Origin: Clostridiales bacterium
Lineage (GTDB): Bacteria > Bacillota_A > Clostridia > Oscillospirales > Acutalibacteraceae
Direction of reading: 5' to 3'
Length of the DNA stretch: 9,768 nt
Assembly: GCA_009774735.1 (NCBI GenBank)
Contig: VSOH01000041.1
Coordinates: forward strand, 724 to 10,491
The position numbers and the translations under genes are program-made. The notes under the pieces were generated by a model. It was not told where the DNA came from. It worked only from the letters and a program-made list of their open reading frames with translations, and did no database searches. Below, piece by piece: positions 1 to 5,990 of the stretch (its first letter is position 1; every line of letters begins with the position of its first letter).

Positions 1-170
1 CTATTATAATTATTTCTCATCAGGAGAGAATATTGAAAACTGCCGATGAAATCGTGATTCTTGCAGCAGGCAAAATTAAGGCAAGCGGCAGCAGGGATGA
101 GATGCTTGGTCAGGTGCTGGGTGGTGCCGACGGCTGCAGATTTTATTCAGAGCAGGAGTGTGAGGAGTAG
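1..170 (+). CDS. sufC: SufC-like Fe-S cluster assembly ABC ATPase, C-terminal part
   Basis: Only the last 55 residues are inside the window; the first full codon is at position 3 and the stop is TAG at 168-170. The visible part opens with IIIISHQERIL, which matches the H-loop (switch histidine) segment of SufC ATPases (typically ITHYQRIL). It continues with EIVILAAGKIKASG, the usual end of an ABC nucleotide-binding domain. SufC is a cytosolic ATPase that binds SufB/SufD-type scaffolds and drives the conformational change needed for Fe-S cluster assembly; it is not a transporter. The gene directly downstream, one base after the stop, encodes a SufB/SufD-family protein, which makes SufC the preferred call over a generic ABC ATPase. 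Walker A, the signature motif and Walker B lie upstream of the window and cannot be checked. Confidence 0.8.
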   Translation, partial: IIIISHQERILKTADEIVILAAGKIKASGSRDEMLGQVLGGADGCRFYSEQECEE

Positions 171-171
171 T

Positions 172-1089
172 ATGGATCAGATTCAGAAAATGCTGCTTGA
201 GAAGGTTGCAGATTTACATGAAGTGCCTACAGGTGCTTATAATATAAGAGCAAACGGTGCGGGGGCAGGAAGAAATACAACTGCCAATATTGATATTGTT
301 ACAAAGCAGGACAAGCAGGGTATTGATATTATTGTTAAACCTGATACAAAAAAGGAAAGTGTTCATATTCCTGTAATTATCAGTGAAAGCGGGCTTGAGG
401 AATGTGTTTATAACGATTTTTATATCGGTGAAAATGCTGATGTTGTTATTGTTGCCGGCTGCGGTATTCATAATGCAGGTGACAGTCTTTCTGCACATTC
501 GGGCATTCATACCTTCCATATCGGCAAAAATGCCAAAGTGAAATATGTTGAAAAACACTATGGTTCCGGCGAGGGAACAGGGGAAAGAATTATGAACCCT
601 CAGACCATTGTTGATGTTGAAGAAGGTGGTTCCCTTGAAATGGAAACAGTTCAGATTAAGGGAATTGACTCAACAAAGCGTTCGACAAAGGCAAGGCTTG
701 ACAAGGATGCAAAAATTGTGATTACCGAAAAGCTGATGACACACGGCAATCAGTTTGCTGAAACAAGCTTTGATGTTGATATGGATGGTGAGAATTCCAG
801 TGCAAATGTTGTTTCACGTTCGGTCGCAAAGGATAACTCAAAACAGATTTTTTATTCAAAGATAAACGGAAATAATAAATGTACAGGTCATTCTGAATGT
901 GATGCGATTATTATGGGTAATGCTGTAATAAGCGCAGTTCCTGAAATCACTGCAAATGATTTGGATGCAGCGTTAATTCATGAGGCTGCTATAGGCAAAA
1001 TTGCAGGTGAGCAGATTGTCAAGCTGATGACCCTTGGACTGACCGCTGAGGAAGCAGAGGAGCAGATTGTTAACGGTTTTTTGAAATGA
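172..1089 (+). CDS. sufB: SufB/SufD-family Fe-S cluster scaffold, short form (305 aa)
   Basis: Cytosolic scaffold that partners SufC to build Fe-S clusters. The start ATG at 172 sits 4 nt after GAGGAG (162-167), which overlaps the sufC stop, so the two are translationally coupled. An upstream in-frame TTG at 61 lies inside sufC and is not used. The middle is a repetitive beta-rich stretch expected of the SufBD beta-helix. The C-terminal core carries SECDAIIMG with Cys243 and ALIHEAAIGKI with His270-Glu271. From memory, these align with E. coli SufB Cys405 and His433-Glu434, the residues implicated in cluster assembly. At 305 aa it is far shorter than E. coli SufB (495) or SufD (423). It resembles the single SufB-like partner of minimal SufCB ('SMS') systems. 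No sufD, sufS or sufU follows; the left side is not visible. Confidence 0.87.
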   Translation: MDQIQKMLLEKVADLHEVPTGAYNIRANGAGAGRNTTANIDIVTKQDKQGIDIIVKPDTKKESVHIPVIISESGLEECVYNDFYIGENADVVIVAGCGIHNAGDSLSAHSGIHTFHIGKNAKVKYVEKHYGSGEGTGERIMNPQTIVDVEEGGSLEMETVQIKGIDSTKRSTKARLDKDAKIVITEKLMTHGNQFAETSFDVDMDGENSSANVVSRSVAKDNSKQIFYSKINGNNKCTGHSECDAIIMGNAVISAVPEITANDLDAALIHEAAIGKIAGEQIVKLMTLGLTAEEAEEQIVNGFLK

Positions 1090-1124
1090 TACACTTTTGC
1101 TTATGTGTTAATTAACTTTGAAAC

Positions 1125-1151
1125 TTCAAAAAAATGTACGATTTTTTTGAA
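1125..1151 (+). terminator. AT-rich hairpin after sufB, possible weak terminator
   Basis: TTCAAAAAAAT (1125-1135) pairs perfectly with ATTTTTTTGAA (1141-1151) around a GTACG loop, giving 11 bp that are almost all A-T. The run of T lies in the stem rather than after it, so as an intrinsic terminator it would be weak. It is the only candidate 3' end for the suf transcript before the next promoter. A perfect 10-bp palindrome, GTTAATTAAC (1107-1116), lies just upstream; its role is unknown. Confidence 0.35.
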
Positions 1152-1169
1152 AAAAGTTGATTTTTCCTA

Positions 1170-1197
1170 TTGCTTTTTGTGAAAAGTATGCTATAAT
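1170..1197 (+). promoter_or_regulatory. Sigma-A promoter for the structured ncRNA
   Basis: TTGCTT (1170-1175) is followed by a 16-nt spacer and a perfect TATAAT (1192-1197). Predicted transcription starts near 1203-1205, a few bases before the closing stem of the RNA described next. No start codon with a Shine-Dalgarno site follows before the terminator at 1335-1371, so the product is probably non-coding. Confidence 0.65.
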
Positions 1198-1203
1198 GTA
1201 AAA

Positions 1204-1371
1204 GAACTAACATCATGTACTTCATTAGTAGTTAATCTCTGGAGTTTGATTATTTTTTGCCTTACGTATTTGTTTCAATACGCTGACTGTTTGTAAGAAA
1301 TATGAGAACTGTAGTTATTAATGAGTACAACAAGGAATTACTAGCCCGCAAGGGCTAGTAATTCTTTTTTT
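1204..1371 (+). ncRNA. ssrS: Structured small RNA, 6S RNA (SsrS)-like
   Basis: A free-standing transcript of about 168 nt is implied by a promoter (1170-1197) and an intrinsic terminator (1335-1371). The body folds into one long rod. The closing stem pairs 1216-1234 with 1312-1329 (TGTACT with AGTACA, CATTA with TAATG, then mixed A-U and G-U pairs, one bulged T at 1222). A large internal bubble follows (about 1236-1258 against 1298-1311), then CTTA (1261-1264) with TAAG (1294-1297), then an apical hairpin CGTATT (1265-1270)/AATACG (1277-1282). A closing stem, central bubble and apical stem followed by a terminator is the open-promoter-mimic design of 6S RNA, which binds housekeeping-sigma RNA polymerase in stationary phase. 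The identification rests on architecture, size and genomic independence; a covariance search was not possible. It could be another small RNA. Confidence 0.55.
1335..1371 (+). terminator. Strong intrinsic terminator of the ncRNA
   Basis: GAATTACTAGCCC (1335-1347) pairs perfectly over 13 bp with its complement at 1352-1364 around a GCAA tetraloop (GNRA class), followed by seven T (1365-1371). It separates the ncRNA from the transporter operon, whose own promoter begins 9 nt later. Confidence 0.92.
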
Positions 1372-1379
1372 ATTTGTTG

Positions 1380-1408
1380 TTGCTTTTTTTATTTCAATCT
1401 GTTATAAT
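1380..1408 (+). promoter_or_regulatory. Sigma-A promoter of the amino-acid ABC importer operon
   Basis: TTGCTT (1380-1385), a 17-nt spacer and a perfect TATAAT (1403-1408). The start would be near 1415, leaving a 5' untranslated region of about 65 nt before the ATG at 1480. Confidence 0.7.
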
Positions 1409-1428
1409 TGATGCATAACATTTTACTG

Positions 1429-1449
1429 TAGCAAAGTGCTAACGTGCTA
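1429..1449 (+). repeat. Small inverted and direct repeat in the importer leader
   Basis: TAGCA (1429-1433) and TGCTA (1437-1441) form an inverted repeat with a 3-nt centre. GTGCTA then recurs at 1436-1441 and 1444-1449. It lies about 15-35 nt downstream of the predicted transcription start, where a repressor site could block transcription of the importer. No regulator is encoded in view, so function is unproven. Confidence 0.25.
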
Positions 1450-1479
1450 TCAGTATGAAAATTTGAAAGGAATTTAAAA

Positions 1480-2337
1480 ATGAAAAAAGTATTATCCGTT
1501 TTGCTTGCAGTTTTAATGCTCGTTTCAGTGGGTTCATTATTCGCTGCCTGCACAAAAGAAAAGACAGATGATAAAAAAGAAAACAGTACTGACAGCAGTG
1601 CTCAAAGCTCAGATTTAGCTTATGTACAGGATAAGGGCGAGCTTGTTATCGGTATCACTCTTTTTGCTCCTATGGATTATTATACAGACGAGGCTGAAAC
1701 AGAGCTTACAGGTTTTGAGGTTGAGTTCGGTAAAGCAGTTTGCGAAAAGCTCGGCGTTACGCCTAAGTTCCAGGTAATCAACTGGGAGGCTAAGGAAAAT
1801 GAGCTGAATGCAAAGAATATTGACTGCATCTGGAACGGTCTTACAATTGATAACGACAGACTTGCTACAATGTCAATTTCAGATCCTTATATGAATAACA
1901 AGCAGGTTCTTATTACCAAAACTGAAAATGTTGAAAAGTATTCAGCTGCAGGTTCGCTCAAGGGTGCAACAGTAGTGGCTGAAAAGGAATCAGCAGGTGA
2001 GGGTGTTGCACAGACTGACGCTTTCTTTGAAGGCTGTAACTACACTGCTGTTGACAGTATGGCTAAGGCTATGATGGAGGTTAAGTCAGGCACAGCCGAT
2101 GCTGCTGTTATCGACTATGTAACAGGTATCGGTTCACTTGGTGAGGGTACTGACTATGCTGATATTGCTATTGTTGAGGGCGCAAGCTTTGCTGACGAGC
2201 AGTATGGTATTGCTTTCAGAAAGGGAAGCGACATCACAGATGAGGTTAACAAGGCAAGAAAAGAGCTTCTTGCTGACGGTACACTTCAGAAAATTGCCGA
2301 CAAGTATAAGCTTGGCGAACAGCTTATTGTTGAATAA
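1480..2337 (+). CDS. Polar amino-acid ABC importer, substrate-binding lipoprotein
   Basis: A 285-aa family 3 solute-binding protein (SBP_bac_3, COG0834) that captures an amino acid outside the membrane and delivers it to the permease encoded next. The N-terminus is a lipoprotein signal: basic MKK, a hydrophobic stretch (4-22) and a lipobox LFAAC with lipidated Cys24, then a Lys/Ser-rich linker to about residue 46. The mature domain starts at GELVIGIT (53-60). GFEVEFGKAV (78-87) and the DNDRLATMSISDPY region (124-137) are typical; Arg127 is the expected ligand-carboxylate contact and Asp202 in AVIDYV the amino-group contact. The start is supported by GAAAGGA (1465-1471), 8 nt upstream of the ATG. 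The ligand cannot be fixed from sequence: cystine, glutamine, arginine and others share this fold. Confidence 0.93.
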   Translation: MKKVLSVLLAVLMLVSVGSLFAACTKEKTDDKKENSTDSSAQSSDLAYVQDKGELVIGITLFAPMDYYTDEAETELTGFEVEFGKAVCEKLGVTPKFQVINWEAKENELNAKNIDCIWNGLTIDNDRLATMSISDPYMNNKQVLITKTENVEKYSAAGSLKGATVVAEKESAGEGVAQTDAFFEGCNYTAVDSMAKAMMEVKSGTADAAVIDYVTGIGSLGEGTDYADIAIVEGASFADEQYGIAFRKGSDITDEVNKARKELLADGTLQKIADKYKLGEQLIVE

Positions 2338-2367
2338 TTTATTTGAAAAATTAAATTTTTATTTTGC

Positions 2368-2396
2368 GACGGAAACATCTTTTTGGTGCTTCCGTC
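2368..2396 (+). other. Intergenic hairpin between binding protein and permease genes
   Basis: GACGGAA (2368-2374) pairs with TTCCGTC (2390-2396). After one A-C mismatch, CATC (2376-2379) pairs with GGTG (2385-2388) around a loop of five T. No T-run follows, so it is not a clean terminator. Such hairpins after a binding-protein gene commonly stabilise the upstream mRNA or partly attenuate the downstream genes, giving excess binding protein over permease; that role is inferred here. Confidence 0.6.
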
Positions 2397-2435
2397 AATG
2401 AATTTTTATTAGTTTATTCGTGATAGGGGAATTAT

Positions 2436-3083
2436 ATGAGTAGCTTTTTATCGGTTTCAACCGAGCTTCTCAAGGGCTTTGGTGAAAATGTTAAGCTGTT
2501 TGGGTTAACACTTTTGTTTTCACTGCCGTTGGGATTGATTATAACATTTTGCTCTACATCAAAATTCAAACCACTTAAATGGCTTTCAAAGACTTTTGTC
2601 TGGATTATAAGGGGCACACCACTTATGCTGCAGCTTTTTGTGGTGCTTTATGTTCCCGGATTACTGTTCAATTTTCCGATTAAGGTGCGTTTTACAGCCG
2701 CACTGATTGCTTTCGTTATCAATTATTCCTGCTATTTTTCGGAGATTTACAGAGGTGGTATTGAAAGTATACCAAAGGGACAGTATGAAGCAGGTCAGGT
2801 GCTTGGTATGACTAAGCCGCAAATCTTTTTTAAAGTCGTTCTTATGCAGGTTGTAAAAAGAATTATTCCGCCAATGAGTAATGAAATTATTACGCTTGTA
2901 AAGGATACCTCGCTTGCAAGAGTAATTGCCGTAAGTGAAATTATAATGGCTGCCGATAGATTTTCGGCAAGGGGAATTATCTGGCCGTTATTCTATACGG
3001 GCGTGTTCTTCCTGCTGTTTAACGGCTTGCTTACGATTATCTTCGGAAGAATAGAAAAGAAACTTGATTATTACAGAGGTTGA
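2436..3083 (+). CDS. Polar amino-acid ABC importer, permease (HisM/GlnP family)
   Basis: A 215-aa inner-membrane permease of the His/Glu/Gln/Arg family, the usual length for a HisM/GlnP-type subunit. Hydrophobic spans are visible around 17-39, 52-80, 87-102 and 183-204. The cytoplasmic coupling loop carries the family EAA motif (about residues 105-129: YRGGIESIPKGQYEAGQVLG, with Glu118-Ala119-Gly120 and Gly124), which docks on the ATPase. The segment IIRGTPLMLQ (57-66) is the characteristic RGTPLLVQ-type motif. A single permease gene is present, so a homodimer is expected. The start at 2436 has AGGGGA (2425-2430) 5 nt upstream. The stop at 3081-3083 is 4 nt before the ATPase start, so the two are coupled. 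Confidence 0.94.
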   Translation: MSSFLSVSTELLKGFGENVKLFGLTLLFSLPLGLIITFCSTSKFKPLKWLSKTFVWIIRGTPLMLQLFVVLYVPGLLFNFPIKVRFTAALIAFVINYSCYFSEIYRGGIESIPKGQYEAGQVLGMTKPQIFFKVVLMQVVKRIIPPMSNEIITLVKDTSLARVIAVSEIIMAADRFSARGIIWPLFYTGVFFLLFNGLLTIIFGRIEKKLDYYRG

Positions 3084-3087
3084 TGAT

Positions 3088-3894
3088 ATGGCGATATTGG
3101 ATGTAAAAAATATACATAAAAGCTTCGGTAATAATGAGGTGCTGAAGGGTATTGATTTTTCACTTGAAAAGGGTGATGTGCTGTCAATTATAGGTTCATC
3201 AGGCAGTGGTAAAACAACCCTTTTAAGATGCCTTAATTTTCTTGAAATCGCTGACCAAGGCTCAATACAGGTATCGGAGGAAACCCTTTTTGACACTGAT
3301 GACAGAAGCACACTTAACGAAAAGAAAATAAGACGTAACAGATTGCATTTCGGTCTGGTATTTCAGCAGTTTAATCTGTTTCCTCAATATACTGTTTTTG
3401 ATAACCTGACTCTTGCACCAAGGCTTGCATTAAAGGATGAGCTTAAGGTTATGAAAAAAGAGGGTACACTGAGCAAGGATTATAAAGCCAAGAGAATTCG
3501 TGAAATTGAAACGAATGCCTGTGAACTGCTTGAACGAGTTGGGTTAAGCGAAAAGGCTAAGGCATACCCGTGTGAGCTTTCAGGCGGTCAGCAGCAGCGA
3601 GTAGCTATTGCAAGAGCGCTTGCTATGAAGCCCGATATTCTCTGCTTTGATGAGCCTACATCAGCACTTGATCCTGAGCTGACAGGTGAGGTGCTCAATG
3701 TTATCCGTTCTCTGAAAACAGGTGACAGCACAATGATTGTTGTTACGCACGAAATGCAGTTTGCCAAGAATGTTTCTGATAAAATAATGTTTATGGCTAA
3801 TGGTGTTGTTGAGGAATACGGCACACCTTCACAGGTGTTTGATAATCCAAACAGTGAAATTCTTCGTGCGTTCTTGCAAAAAGCACTCGATTAG
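3088..3894 (+). CDS. Polar amino-acid ABC importer, ATP-binding protein (GlnQ/HisP family)
   Basis: The 268-aa nucleotide-binding subunit that powers import. Motifs occur in order: Walker A GSSGSGKTT (36-44), Q-loop VFQQFNLFP (91-99), signature LSGGQQQR (164-171), Walker B ILCFDEP (184-190, catalytic Glu189) and H-loop VTHEM (His221). I chose ATG 3088 because AGAGGT (3075-3080) lies 7 nt upstream and MAILDVKNIHKSFG is the family N-terminus. An in-frame ATG at 3064 lies inside the permease gene and lacks a site. The protein is about 25 residues longer than the usual 240-245 aa: a charged Lys/Glu-rich segment at about 114-140 (DELKVMKKEGTLSKDYKAKR) is inserted in the helical subdomain between the Q-loop and the signature motif. 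The 3' end of the gene also holds the promoter of the next gene. Confidence 0.95.
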   Translation: MAILDVKNIHKSFGNNEVLKGIDFSLEKGDVLSIIGSSGSGKTTLLRCLNFLEIADQGSIQVSEETLFDTDDRSTLNEKKIRRNRLHFGLVFQQFNLFPQYTVFDNLTLAPRLALKDELKVMKKEGTLSKDYKAKRIREIETNACELLERVGLSEKAKAYPCELSGGQQQRVAIARALAMKPDILCFDEPTSALDPELTGEVLNVIRSLKTGDSTMIVVTHEMQFAKNVSDKIMFMANGVVEEYGTPSQVFDNPNSEILRAFLQKALD

Positions 3895-3902
3895 GTTATA
3901 AT
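3874..3902 (+). promoter_or_regulatory. Sigma-A promoter of the M28 peptidase gene
   Basis: TTGCAA (3874-3879), a 17-nt spacer and a perfect TATAAT (3897-3902). The -35 box lies in the last codons of the ATPase gene. Transcription would start near 3909, immediately before the Shine-Dalgarno site AAGGAGG (3914-3920). The peptidase can therefore be expressed apart from the importer, though read-through is also possible because no terminator separates them. Confidence 0.65.
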
Positions 3903-3927
3903 GGTTTTATATTAAGGAGGGGTAGCA

Positions 3928-5169
3928 ATGAATTTAAAAAGTATCATTAACAAGAAAAAAGAGTATGCTCAGTATATGGTGGATGAAATTACCCACATCT
4001 GTAAGGATATGCCTAAGCGTGATCCCGGCTCAGAGGGTGAAAAAATTGCCTGTGAGTATATGGCAGATGTACTCAAAAAGGACTGTGGCTGTGACGAGGC
4101 AAAGGTTGAAAGCTTTCAAGAAAATCCCGGTTCGTTCTTTGGCTGGATTTATTTCACAATCACATTTGTGCTTGCTGCAATCGTTCTGTTCTTCTTCTGT
4201 CCGATTGTATCAGCAGTATTAATTGTTCTCGGTCTTCTTATTGCATTTTTACAGTTTGGTCTTTATAAAAAGACTATGGACAGATTTTTCCCTGAAAAGA
4301 CAGGCCACAACGTGACAGCTATAAAGCACTGCACAGGTGAGGTTAAGCGCAGAATTTTCTTTAACGGTCATCCTGACGCAGCTTGGGAATGGCCTGTTAA
4401 CTATAAGCTTGGCGGTGTTGGATTTGAAGGTCACGCAATAATCTGCGGTGTCGGTGCTGTTTATTATATTGTATTATCAATAATGTATGTTGTTCAGAAT
4501 GGTATTGGTTTTGCTATGATTGATAAATCGTCACCACTCTTTAAGTTTGCTTTAATCGGCTTGATTTTTGTTCCGTTTTTAATTGGTTTATACTGGATGT
4601 GGAATGAAAAAAGAGTTGTAGACGGCGCAAACGATAATCTTTCAGGCTGTTATATGGGTATTGCTGTTATGAAGGCACTTCAGGATGCAGGCATTACTTT
4701 TGAAAATACAGAGATTGGTGTTGTTCTTACCGGTTCAGAGGAAGCCGGACTTCGTGGTTCAAAGGCTTGGTGCGAGGCTCATAAGGGTGAGTATCAGGAT
4801 GTTCCGACATTCTTCTTCTCATATGACACAATTCATGATCCGAAATATCTTATGACAAATTATCGTGATCTTAACGGTACAGTTAAGGCAGATAAGGATG
4901 TTTCTGATTTATTTATGGAAGCTGCTCAGGAACTTAATGTTCACTGCATTAAGGGCTGGGTGCCACCACTCGGCGGTGCAACAGATAATGCTGCTTTTGC
5001 ACAGGCGGGCTTCCGTTCAACAGGTATTACAGGTCTTAACCATAAGTTAGAGGATTACTATCATACCCGTCGTGATACATATGACAATATGAATCTTGAA
5101 GGTCTTGCAGACTGCTTTGCAGTTTCTGTTAAAGCACTTGAAATGTTTGATAATGGTGCTAAGCAGTAA
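3928..5169 (+). CDS. Membrane-embedded M28-family zinc peptidase
   Basis: A 413-aa metallopeptidase of the M28 (aminopeptidase S/Y) fold, expected to trim peptides with two zinc ions. All catalytic positions are visible: His148 and Asp150 in GHPD, bridging Asp236 in GANDNLSG, catalytic Glu271 and metal ligand Glu272 in GSEEAG, Asp300 in SYDT and His379 in YYHTRRDT. The N-terminus has the family RDPGSEGEK segment (31-39). Two hydrophobic hairpins interrupt the catalytic domain: about 71-90 with 92-111, and about 171-190 with 206-226. There is no signal peptide, and Lys/Arg-rich flanks (KKTMDR, NEKR) suggest the catalytic part faces the cytoplasm. AAGGAGG (3914-3920), 7 nt before the ATG, is the strongest ribosome site in the window. 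Lying downstream of an amino-acid importer, it may process imported peptides; its substrate is unknown. Confidence 0.88.
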   Translation: MNLKSIINKKKEYAQYMVDEITHICKDMPKRDPGSEGEKIACEYMADVLKKDCGCDEAKVESFQENPGSFFGWIYFTITFVLAAIVLFFFCPIVSAVLIVLGLLIAFLQFGLYKKTMDRFFPEKTGHNVTAIKHCTGEVKRRIFFNGHPDAAWEWPVNYKLGGVGFEGHAIICGVGAVYYIVLSIMYVVQNGIGFAMIDKSSPLFKFALIGLIFVPFLIGLYWMWNEKRVVDGANDNLSGCYMGIAVMKALQDAGITFENTEIGVVLTGSEEAGLRGSKAWCEAHKGEYQDVPTFFFSYDTIHDPKYLMTNYRDLNGTVKADKDVSDLFMEAAQELNVHCIKGWVPPLGGATDNAAFAQAGFRSTGITGLNHKLEDYYHTRRDTYDNMNLEGLADCFAVSVKALEMFDNGAKQ

Positions 5170-5182
5170 GAATACAATAGTG

Positions 5183-5212
5183 AAAGAACGGCGATTTTGC
5201 CGTTCTTTTTTT
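5183..5212 (+). terminator. Intrinsic terminator after the M28 peptidase gene
   Basis: AAAGAACGGC (5183-5192) pairs with GCCGTTCTTT (5199-5208) around the loop GATTTT, with the T-run 5206-5212. It closes the importer/peptidase transcription region and insulates the methyltransferase operon. Confidence 0.92.
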
Positions 5213-5223
5213 CTTTATATTGC

Positions 5224-5252
5224 TTGATAAGAGCATTCCTATTTGCTATAAT
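5224..5252 (+). promoter_or_regulatory. Near-consensus sigma-A promoter of the trmN6-rsmI operon
   Basis: TTGATA (5224-5229), a 17-nt spacer (5230-5246) and a perfect TATAAT (5247-5252): the best match to consensus in the window. Transcription would start at about 5258-5260, on or next to the ATG at 5259, implying a leaderless mRNA. Confidence 0.75.
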
Positions 5253-5258
5253 AAAATT

Positions 5259-5990
5259 ATGTATAATTATGAAAGATTAAGTGATGAAATAAAATTAGCT
5301 GTTTCATCTGACCACACCTTTGGAACTGATGCAGTTATACTTTCCCATTTTGCAAAAATTAAGGCAAGGGACAAGGCTCTCGATATGGGGACAGGCTGCG
5401 GTATTATTCCTTTTTTGTGGCTCAGGGACAGCAAAATTAATAATGTATCTTGTTTGGATATTCAGCAAAATGCCTTTGAACAGGTCAGCCATTCCATTGA
5501 AATTAATCATCTGGCTGACAGAATTAAGGCATATAATTGTGATTTGAGGGAAATCAATAAGGTGTTTGGAGCGGAGGCGTTTTCTCTTGTTACGATGAAT
5601 CCGCCGTATAAGCCGATTGGTACAGGGATTGAATCGCTGGGTGAGAGTGCAAGAATTGCACGCCACGAGGTTTGCTGCAATATTGAGGATGCTGTTAAGG
5701 CAGGAGCATATCTCTTGAAATACAGCGGAAGATTTTGTATGTGCCACAGACCCGAAAGGTTAGTTGACACACTTGAAATAATGAGAAGGTATAAGCTTGA
5801 GCCGAAGAGGCTGCGTTTTGTTCAGGACAAGTCAGGGGAACAGCCCTTCCTGTTTTTAGTACAGGGTCAAAAGGGTGCTAAACCGTTTTTAAGGGTAGAG
5901 CCTCAGCTTGTCATAAAAAAAGACAACGGAAAGTTTACGGATGAAATGCTTGAAATCTATGGCTCTTATGCTGACGGGTATGATAAATGA
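5259..5990 (+). CDS. trmN6: tRNA1(Val) adenine-37 N6-methyltransferase family protein (TrmN6/YabB)
   Basis: A 243-aa S-adenosylmethionine-dependent methyltransferase of the TrmN6 family (COG4123). Residues 5-30 (ERLSDEIKL, then SSDHTFGTDAVILSHF) are the family N-terminus. DMGTGCG (42-48) is the SAM-binding motif I, and NPPY (114-117) is the catalytic motif of amino-methyltransferases that modify adenine. The expected substrate is A37 of tRNA1(Val). It directly precedes rsmI, as its relative yabB lies near yabC (rsmI) in Bacillus subtilis, which supports the call. The start at 5259 has no Shine-Dalgarno site and lies 6 nt after the -10 box; no later in-frame Met precedes the conserved N-terminus. 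An in-frame TTG at 5220 overlaps the promoter. The stop overlaps the rsmI start by 4 nt (ATGA). Confidence 0.87.
   Translation: MYNYERLSDEIKLAVSSDHTFGTDAVILSHFAKIKARDKALDMGTGCGIIPFLWLRDSKINNVSCLDIQQNAFEQVSHSIEINHLADRIKAYNCDLREINKVFGAEAFSLVTMNPPYKPIGTGIESLGESARIARHEVCCNIEDAVKAGAYLLKYSGRFCMCHRPERLVDTLEIMRRYKLEPKRLRFVQDKSGEQPFLFLVQGQKGAKPFLRVEPQLVIKKDNGKFTDEMLEIYGSYADGYDK

Noticed and set aside
61..171. In-frame upstream extension of the SufB-like protein from TTG 61
   Set aside because: This stretch encodes the end of SufC in another frame, and GAGGAG lies correctly before ATG 172.
214..558. Minus-strand open frame of 114 codons inside sufB, and similar antisense frames elsewhere
   Set aside because: They lie opposite well-identified genes, have no recognisable domains and are explained by coding-strand composition.
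1204..1479. T-box, SAM or other riboswitch leader controlling the importer
   Set aside because: No T-box sequence or other riboswitch signature was seen, and a separate good promoter follows the terminator, so the structured RNA is not the importer leader.
2138..2401. Alternative + frame overlapping the binding-protein gene end
   Set aside because: Low-complexity Leu/Ser-rich translation in the shadow of a clear SBP_bac_3 gene.
5304..5770. Minus-strand open frames opposite trmN6
   Set aside because: They are overlapped by a methyltransferase with intact motifs and have no supporting ribosome site or homology that I recognise.
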